64,000 nucleotides of DNA from Lophium mytilinum (taxonomy: Eukaryota > Ascomycota > Dothideomycetes > Mytilinidiales > Mytilinidiaceae): assembly GCA_010093605.1 (NCBI GenBank), contig MU004182.1, forward strand, positions 2,465,195-2,529,194, given 5' to 3'. Of this stretch, positions 57,582 through 64,000 are shown piece by piece. The notes under the pieces were generated by a model. The model ran no database searches and was not told where the DNA came from. It saw only the letters and a program-made list of their open reading frames with translations. How positions within the stretch are numbered: the stretch's first letter is position 1; each line of letters begins with the position of its first letter. Position numbers and translations under genes: made by a program.

Positions 57582-58243
57582 ATGACTCTCCTCTCTCTCC
57601 TCCTCTCCATCTCAATCTCCCTGCTTTCTCCCGTCGCCGCCCGCACCAACCTCCCCCCGGTCGCCCCAGGCGTCTTCAACGCCAGCGCGCGCATCGAAAT
57701 CAACACCACCCCAGCCCTCCTCTGGACCGCCATAACGAACTTCACCGCCTACCCCGAATGGAACCCCTTCGTTCGGTACGCAGCACCACCGTCCCCTCAC
57801 CCCTCCCCATCTCTCCCAACTAACCCACCCCCAGCTCCGCAATCACCACCAACCCCCTCGGCATCCCCCTCCCGCCATCCGACCAATGGCCCGCCGAAAA
57901 CCGTCGCCTACTCTTCCGCGTCCAGATTCCACCCCTGCCCCTCCCCGTCAACGCCTCCACGCCCGACAACCCGGCCCACTCGCAAACCTCGTTCGAGAAC
58001 ATCACCCACGTGCAGCCGGGCCTCGGCCGCGTGGCGTGGAAGCTGCTAAGTGTGGATCTTGCGTTGGAAGCGGAGCGGTGGACGGCGGTGAGCGTGGCGG
58101 CGAGCGGGAAGGCGCTGTACGAGAGCCGGGAGGTGTACCGCGGGGCGCTGGCGGGGGTGTTGGAGGCACTGTACGGGGAGGGGTTGCAGGAGGGGTTTGA
58201 AGGGCAGGCGGAGGCGTTGAGGAGGTTGTTGGAGGGGGAGTAG
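57582..58243 (+). CDS. secreted SRPBCC-fold (polyketide cyclase/START-like) protein
   Basis: Two exons (57582-57775, 57835-58243) give 200 aa. A signal peptide is clear (TLLSLLLSISISLLSPVAA). The mature part begins with the SRPBCC pattern: ASARIEINTTPALLWTAITN, FTAYPEWNPFVRSA (W-N-P-F being typical of the polyketide cyclase/dehydrase subgroup), later FENITHVQPGLGRVAWKLLS and ERWTAVSVAASGKALYESRE, and a C-terminal helix (FEGQAEALRRLLEGE). Such folds bind hydrophobic ligands; secretion is unusual. Tail-to-tail with the PLC-like gene, 125 bp apart. Codons change from C-ending to G-ending at about 58030. Confidence 0.8.
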
Positions 58244-58368
58244 AGGGTCATGGGGGTTGGGCGTTGACGGAGGCACAGGGGAATTCCCAGGAACTTTGAG
58301 GTAGACGTATTAGAGATTATTGGTTTGGTTTATTACACTCACGACTACGTGTCGTAGGGGAGAGTTTA

Positions 58369-60059
58369 CTATTGCCGAATCTGTGGATTCCGCCCCGCGA
58401 TCCCGTTGTTCACCGCCATCGCCAGCGCGTACACGTCCGGATACGCGCTTACTTTCGCCGGCTTGTCGTACGGTAGCACGACGCTCTTGTCGCGGATCCC
58501 GTACGCGTCGAGGTATAGCACGTTCGGGAACGACTCGAGCGTGAAGGCGTTGTACGCCTTGTCGAAGAGGTCGTCGTACACGCTCGCAGCGAGGTTCATA
58601 ATGGCCTTGTCGAAATTCAGGACATCCTCGGCCTGCTGTGTGAGCGTCCACGAGAGCAGGTGGAAGGTGTCCTTGTTCGCGCCGCTGTCGGCGACAATGT
58701 TGCGGTTGGCGCTCAGCTTTTGCAGCTGGTCGGCTTCCATGGTGGCGGCCGAGTTGGAGTTGGAGTACGAGTCGAACATGGGGAAGTTTGTGGCGCTGTA
58801 GAAGCCCTGGGTGGCGTAGTTGCCGAGGGAGATGCCGTTGGGGAGCTGGTTGATGACGAAGACGGAGGGGCTGTTGCCGATGAAATCGTACAGGACTTTG
58901 GTCGTGTAGTCGGTGCTGCCGGGGTTGCTGTCGAGAACGAGATTGTTGAGTTCTTTTAGCTGGTCCCAGAGCTTGTTCCATTCGGCTTGACTTAGGTCGG
59001 TGTACTGCGAGTCGGCGGAGTCGGTGTTGAGAGTGTGAGAGAGGTTTATGATGACCAATTCATGGTACTGAGCGGTAAATCTATTTGCAATGTTAGTCTG
59101 AATCCGCAGTGGAGGACGTTGGTATTTTACTTGTTCACAGCACTGATGATATCCGCCAAAGACTGCCCATTCCCCCCGACCCAAATGCCTTCCACTTCCG
59201 AATAGTGGCCCGAGACGAAGTTTCCATCGGAAATCACCGGCCTCAGGTCGAAAAATCGTGATCCGTAGAGCAATTGATTGTACATGTCCAGGTACTGGGC
59301 CTGGGTGTTCGCAAAGTTGGCGCCCACCGTTCCAGGGCTGTAAGAGCTCATACCCGCGTCATGAGAGCCTGGCATGCAGATATGTCTCAAGGTCCGATTG
59401 CCCAGCGATCCCAGGCTCTGTTGCATCCAGTCGATCGGAGGTGCACTATTCGACCAAATGGCACCACTTTCATCGGTGGACATAATCCAGTTGACCGCAG
59501 CATTGTGTCGGAAGCTTTCATCTATTACAGAACCTTGCGGATTTGTTTTGGTTGACATTCCGTCCAAAGTGACATAGAGATGATAGTCAGAAGGCTTTTT
59601 GGCCTGTACTTGGAAGGTGCTAGAGGTTCCAGCAAGCTTATAATAAGTTTCGCCAGCGTCATCGCGAGTGGAGCCTTTTGTTCCATATTCAACGTAGACT
59701 TTGCTTGATTTGCCTAGAGGGCGTTAGACCTGATGTTGACAAGTCGATTAGCTGCTGTAGAACACACCTGCGCTAATGGTAGGCCAATTCCAAGTAGACA
59801 TTTGATACGAGTGTGATCCGGTCACGGTCCAGTCAAACGGCGAGCCGTTGACTAGCGTCATGTATCCTCCGTAACCCATTTCGAAAGGGAAGTTATATCT
59901 CGCAGGGCTCTGCCCCGGAACAAGGTCAAGATGATGAAGAAGCGAGTGTGAAGAGTTTAATGACAGAAAGCTAAGACTCGAGAAGGAGAGGGAAAGTGAG
60001 GCACAGGGACCATATAAGAAGACAAGTCTACTACGCCAGCGTGACTCTCGATTCGGCAT
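58369..60059 (-). CDS. PLC-like phosphodiesterase, probably secreted
   Basis: TIM-barrel protein of the PI-phospholipase C-like superfamily. Three exons (60059-59768, 59713-59131, 59080-58369) give 528 aa. After a poorly conserved N-terminus comes an N-terminal beta-domain (YNFPFEMGYGGYMTLVNGS), then the barrel with the first catalytic His in CMPGSHDAGMS, RFFDLRPVISDG, and the second His in VSGHYSEVEGIW; later LVIINLSHTLN and VFVINQLPNGIS. Start is uncertain: ATGs at 60059 and 60071 are both in frame, and neither yields a textbook signal peptide although a hydrophobic run (SLSFSSLSFLSL) follows. Substrate unknown. The last ~60 codons are G-ending. Confidence 0.85.
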
Positions 60060-61206
60060 GTGGAATGTCATTTTTAAAGTGCGGAAGCCACGCGCCTGCC
60101 ACTCATCAGGGCATCCGCTGTCGCAACACCACACGATTGGACCCTTATTGATGAGACACTATGCCACAGCTAGCTGGATGGTACCTGGATGGTGGAAAAG
60201 GGCTTGGGGCGCAGCGGGGGTAATATCCTTCAGGGCGATCCACTGCGGTTGCAGTGCCGGCAGCATGAGGCTAACAAGTGGAGGTGACAATGTTTCAGGT
60301 TTGGCAGAAAGGCGATTCCGGACTCCGAGAGGCTGTTGAACCCTTCCGTGAGTAGATAGGGCTGGTGGTGAGGGAAACGTTGCTCCAATAAGCCAGCATC
60401 ATTACCGCTGCCCAGCGTGGCGCATGAAGGCGGGCTGAGGGGGTTGTGTCGGCAGCACTCGCCAGCATAAAGGGTAGGCGATCAGATGCCCGGAGAGGCC
60501 GTTACAAGAGTCGCCCAAGATTGCATAGCTCACAGAGATAGATTAAAACATGGCCAGCAACGAGTGAGGTGTCGTCCTGTCGTGGGCACGCGCGTCTAAG
60601 AGGGAAGGAGGAAGGTGGTGGCGACTGGAGGACCCCTGAAAATCCTTCGGAGCGGTGGGCGAATCGCACAGCGGCCGCTCCGCACGTCCACATCAACACC
60701 ATGGCCAAAAGGGCTTCTGACCTTTATCCTATGGTATTCGGTTTCACAGAGCCAGCACAAGGGCCCTTGTATCAGAGGCGCAGTTCTACTCAAAAAGGGT
60801 TCGTCGATAAGGACAGAACCTTCTGCGTCAAATGACATAGAAGTGCCAAGTTGAGGGGACGTGCTCGAGATGAATTTTGCAAAACATCAAAGGTCAGGGA
60901 GACCTGATAGTGATAGGTTTGGAAACATATTCTAATTCTCTACAAAGCAAACATCCTTCACTTGCGGCATTTGTTTCTCTTTCAAGCCTTGCCGAACGCC
61001 CGCTTTGCCTTCACAATCAGCCTTCGTCCGAAAAGGGCTCCATCTTCTGAAGACAACAGGTTCCTCGGCAGTAGCGAAGTCTTTCTAACCTTGCGGACGA
61101 CCTACTAGTGTATCCAACAACGTTTCTGTACTTTATTGCGGAGTCTAAGCTCAAGTCTAGCTAACTAAAAGGAGCATAAATGCAAGAATGCAAACCCCAT
61201 GTTCTA

Positions 61207-61278
61207 GCAAGAATCGAATTCCAACTGAAAGAGTAATAGCACGCAGCCACTTAGCTACCACTGCGCTACTGCACGGTA
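61207..61278 (-). other. degenerate tRNA-like / SINE-head sequence
   Basis: On the minus strand TAGCGCAGTGGTAGC matches a Pol III A box (61258-61268 reversed) and GAATTCGATTC resembles a B box (61211-61221 reversed), at tRNA-like spacing. The acceptor stem does not pair and the last T-stem pair is lost, so it is not a working tRNA. It may be a tRNA relic or the head of a SINE; no poly-A or repeat tail was seen. Confidence 0.4.
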
Positions 61279-61778
61279 GAGTCCCATTTTTTGACGGGTT
61301 CGCTGGGTGGCCACGTTTTGTCACTGTTTGTTAGTATGGAAGGCTCTTAAGGAAGGTCTTGGTCTCCACCACGTCAAAAGTGTTGAATCTGGAGAGAAGT
61401 GAAGGTGAGTAACTTCCTTCGCAAGGAAACACGAGATTTATCTACGTATGTAGTGAGCAGATAGCTTTCGAGTCAATACTACTATTGACCTCCTGCTGCT
61501 TTAGGCGTTTTCTTGGCCATTCGCCGTGCTAATACCGGATATACTGCCACGTTGAAATGTGACTTTCTACAAGTTCAGCTTCACCGCTGCTCCTACCCAA
61601 TGAGGGGTGTACATATAGTAAGGTAGATGTGCAAGACACCCCAAACAAGCAGGTTTCATTGAGACTGGTGATATGTTTAGTAGTGCGCAATGTGAGGCTT
61701 CGTAATCCTTAGGTGCATTCGGCTAGTCGGACCTATAGTAGTAGGCTGATATCGGCGCTTAGGGTATCTCCGATGCTA

Positions 61779-61821
61779 TGGTGCTTTGGTGCTTCTGGTG
61801 CTTTGGCGCTTTTGGTACTTT
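61779..61821. repeat. imperfect GGTGCTTTT-type simple repeat
   Basis: About five imperfect copies of a 9-bp unit (GGTGCTTTG, GTGCTTCTG, GTGCTTTGG, CGCTTTTGG, TACTTTG). Confidence 0.7.
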
Positions 61822-62071
61822 GAAAACATTTGTCTTCCAGTTTTTCCAATAATAGGGTATCATAAAATATGACCCGACGGTGTCGCCGGACTACCATTGG
61901 TAGATTTCGAAGAAACGATCGTAAATCTAACGAGGGTATCGATCTTGATGCAGCCGTATATGCCGCTGTACGCCTAGAAGCGTTGTCAAGCTTCATGATC
62001 CAATCCAAGCAATGTGGTGCGCAACCACCAAATCTGTATCCGAGCTTCTAGTAATCAAGCCAGGATTGAGC

Positions 62072-64000
62072 CTACTCGTGGGCGTGGCTTTGCTTCGTCT
62101 TCTTCGTACGAGTGACGCTCTGCCATATATCCGTCCAGATTCCTAGGGGTGCGTCGATGCTCGCTTCATAGGCGTCAATCGCCGGTCGCTCCCAAACGAG
62201 ATCGGCCTCAAGTGGTTTGACAAACTTCGACCTCTTGATGAGCTTGAAGCCTATCCAGGCCACGACACAAATAAAGCACATCGCGTAGTAAGTCATGAAA
62301 GTTCCGACGTCGAAGGAATAGAACACCGCATATCCGTAGATGCAAAGCGTGACAGTCATGGTGATAAGGCCAGCGATGGCCACGTAGGGCTGGCCCCAGC
62401 CCTTGTATGGAAGGCTATTGCGGTCGTAGCCTTGAGCCTTCATGGCGCGGTAGAAGAACAGGTAGATGGTGCACATGAAGATGTAGTCCAGAAGCTGAGC
62501 AGCCTGGGTGATGTTTGCTAGCCTAGAAAATGTTAGCTTGGGTATCTGAGAAAAGAGGATGATTTGGAATACCATTTTACACCCTGTGCAGCACCGCTGC
62601 TGACCGAGAGGAAGCCCAAGAATGGGAAGATCATAGTCACGAGGAAGCAGTAGATCGGGATTCCCTTCTTGGTAGTCTTCCGCAGGAACCTAGGCGCATG
62701 GCCATCAATGGATAGCGAGTAGAGTGTCCGGGTAGCGCAGTAAACGTAGGAATTGCCTAGAGATGTGTCAGTTCATGGAGGTCGAGAATTAATTCTAAGT
62801 TGAAAGGAGTGACGTATGGCTAGCAATAAATAGACGTCTTGGAACTGTAACGATCGGATAGATTCGACATACCGGCTGAGAAGATAGACGTGACCATGAG
62901 GGCATTCGTAAGGTCAGGCAGAACCGAGATTCCCATGTTCTTCATCGCGATGACGTAGGGCGAAGACGCTCCGGTGCCAGTTCCGACGTTGTTCAGGAGG
63001 TCATTAAGGGTTGGATCGTCGTATGGCAGGATGATACCGACGCAAAGGGCTCCGAGAATGAAGAAGATTCCGAATCGCCAGTACATGGTTTTAAAGGCTG
63101 CCTTGATCGTCACACGGGGATAGATGGCTTCTCCAGCAACCATGGCGACGTACTCCGGACCGACAATCGTGAAAGAAGCTTGGAAGTATGCGCCCAAAAA
63201 TCCTTCGAACCGGCCGAGAGATCCAGTGTGAATATACTCCGCAAACGAGCCAGGCTTGTTCCAGTTTCTGAATCCATAGGCGTCGTGTTTGGGATTACCA
63301 CCAACCTGTGGAACTATCAGCAGTGCATGTAACATCTTGTGAAGTTGGCTTACCATGGTGACGAAGGTGAAGCAAAATAGCATGATGATAAGGATGATCT
63401 TGCCAGAGGCACTATGGACGTTTAGCCTTCTCTTGAACAACCGACAGAGACGGGGAGCTCACAGCCAGAATTCGCTCTCGCCATATGCTCGCACGGCAAG
63501 AAGGTTGATGGCGCTGGATAGAGTTAGTGAGGTGCTTGGGGCTTGCGCTTATGGGTATGGTATCGTACGCGTATAGGACGACGCAGGCGGACACGACGGC
63601 GGCAACGGGGATATCATCTCTCCAGAAAGTCAAGACTAGATTGAGCGCTGATATCTCGAACGGGATCAAGACAGCTTCATATAGCTACAGGTGTTGTTAG
63701 CATCCTCCTGTGCCTCGAGGCGAGGCCAGCCCTGCGGATCGGACTCCACGAATCCGATCAACCGACGTCATGTCGACACAAGGCTAGGTACACGGAGCTC
63801 TTCAAGAACTTACAAAGAAGTTCCAACCCGCCATGAAGCCGTATGCTTCGTCTACCCACATAGAGCCCATGCGGACCCAGCCACCAACGACTGGCATGAA
63901 GACGGTCATCTCAGCCATGCAGCTGTTGACTAGGGCCAAGAACCCGCAGTATATGGCGAAGGCGAGGAACAAGCTCCCCGGACCGCCCTCAATGAGGCCC
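62072..64000 (-). CDS. amino-acid permease (AAT/APC family), 5' end beyond the window
   Basis: Plasma-membrane amino-acid importer; the N-terminus lies past the right edge. Visible exons: 62072-62522, 62573-62756, 62873-63305, 63354-63411, 63463-63513, 63569-63684 and 63814 to the edge. Landmarks in order: GLIEGGPGSLFLAF, NSCMAEMTVFMPVVGGWVRM, FMAGWNFFLYEAVLIPFEIS, LLAVRAYGESEFWLASGKII, YRFGIFFILGALCVGIILP-type helix (here YWRFGIFFILGAL), FSAGNSYVYCATRTLYSLS, DGHAPRFLRKTTKKGIPIYC, and the C-terminal FKLIKRSKFVKPLEADL. The EAD...D tail resembles fungal permeases such as Gap1/proline-type carriers. Which amino acids it carries is not clear. Introns of 116 and 129 bp are longer than usual here. 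Confidence 0.9.

Larger units (their letters stand above)
60060..62071. other. intergenic, 2.0 kb
   Basis: Upstream of the PLC-like gene and 3' flank of the permease. It contains a tRNA-like stretch near 61210-61270 and a simple repeat near 61780, listed separately. No protein gene is supported. Confidence 0.5.

Noticed and set aside
61733-62051. Open frames on both strands, at first suspected to be a transposase remnant
   Set aside because: No DDE motif, no terminal repeats, and part of the frame is a simple repeat.

Overview
The window is nuclear DNA of a filamentous ascomycete (Pezizomycotina). Almost every gene is split by short introns, mostly 42-70 bp, with GTRNGT donors, CTAAC/CTGAC branch sites and YAG acceptors. 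The products are typical of plant-associated moulds: an AA9 lytic polysaccharide monooxygenase with a CBM1, secreted GH32, GH105 and MFS permeases. The class within Pezizomycotina cannot be fixed by eye. Exon models were built by hand, and the summed exon length of every complete gene is a multiple of three. No rRNA, CRISPR, prophage or retroelement was seen.

Layout. 0-9 kb: mitoferrin, mitochondrial asparaginyl-tRNA synthetase, a PARG/TIGR02452-like protein, COA6 and SYS1. 11-19 kb: TFIIIC subunit TFC4 and an ASPM-like calponin/IQ protein. 19-29 kb: secreted GH32, F-box/LRR-like protein, checkpoint clamp RAD9, a MITE-like inverted repeat, and an MFS permease. 30-47 kb: PRMT1, a fungal protein of unknown function, PRP17, ERV14, a ~170-bp tandem array, MAP1, a PHD-finger protein, a family III CoA-transferase and riboflavin synthase. 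47-64 kb: AA9-CBM1, a divergent GH105/MFS pair, a small conserved protein, a secreted SRPBCC protein, a secreted PLC-like phosphodiesterase, and an amino-acid permease running off the right edge.

How the genes fit together. Most are unlinked housekeeping genes (translation, tRNA charging, Pol III transcription, splicing, ER export, mitochondrial iron and copper/COX assembly, DNA checkpoint). The 47-60 kb part is richer in secreted or nutritional functions. GH105 and the Dal5-type MFS transporter share one 602-bp promoter and look like an uptake-and-hydrolysis module for unsaturated pectin disaccharides (inference). Several gene pairs share short divergent promoters: F-box/RAD9 (244 bp), CoA-transferase/RIB5 (180 bp) and COA6/SYS1 (463 bp).

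Most unusual signals: (1) a six-site tandem array at 39.5-40.4 kb with nucleosome-like spacing and a dyad in each unit; (2) a repeated switch from C-ending to G-ending codons toward the 3' end of at least seven unrelated genes; (3) a non-GT donor in the AA9 gene; (4) an altered catalytic signature in the PARG-like protein; (5) a 193-bp element with near-perfect inverted repeats flanked by TA.
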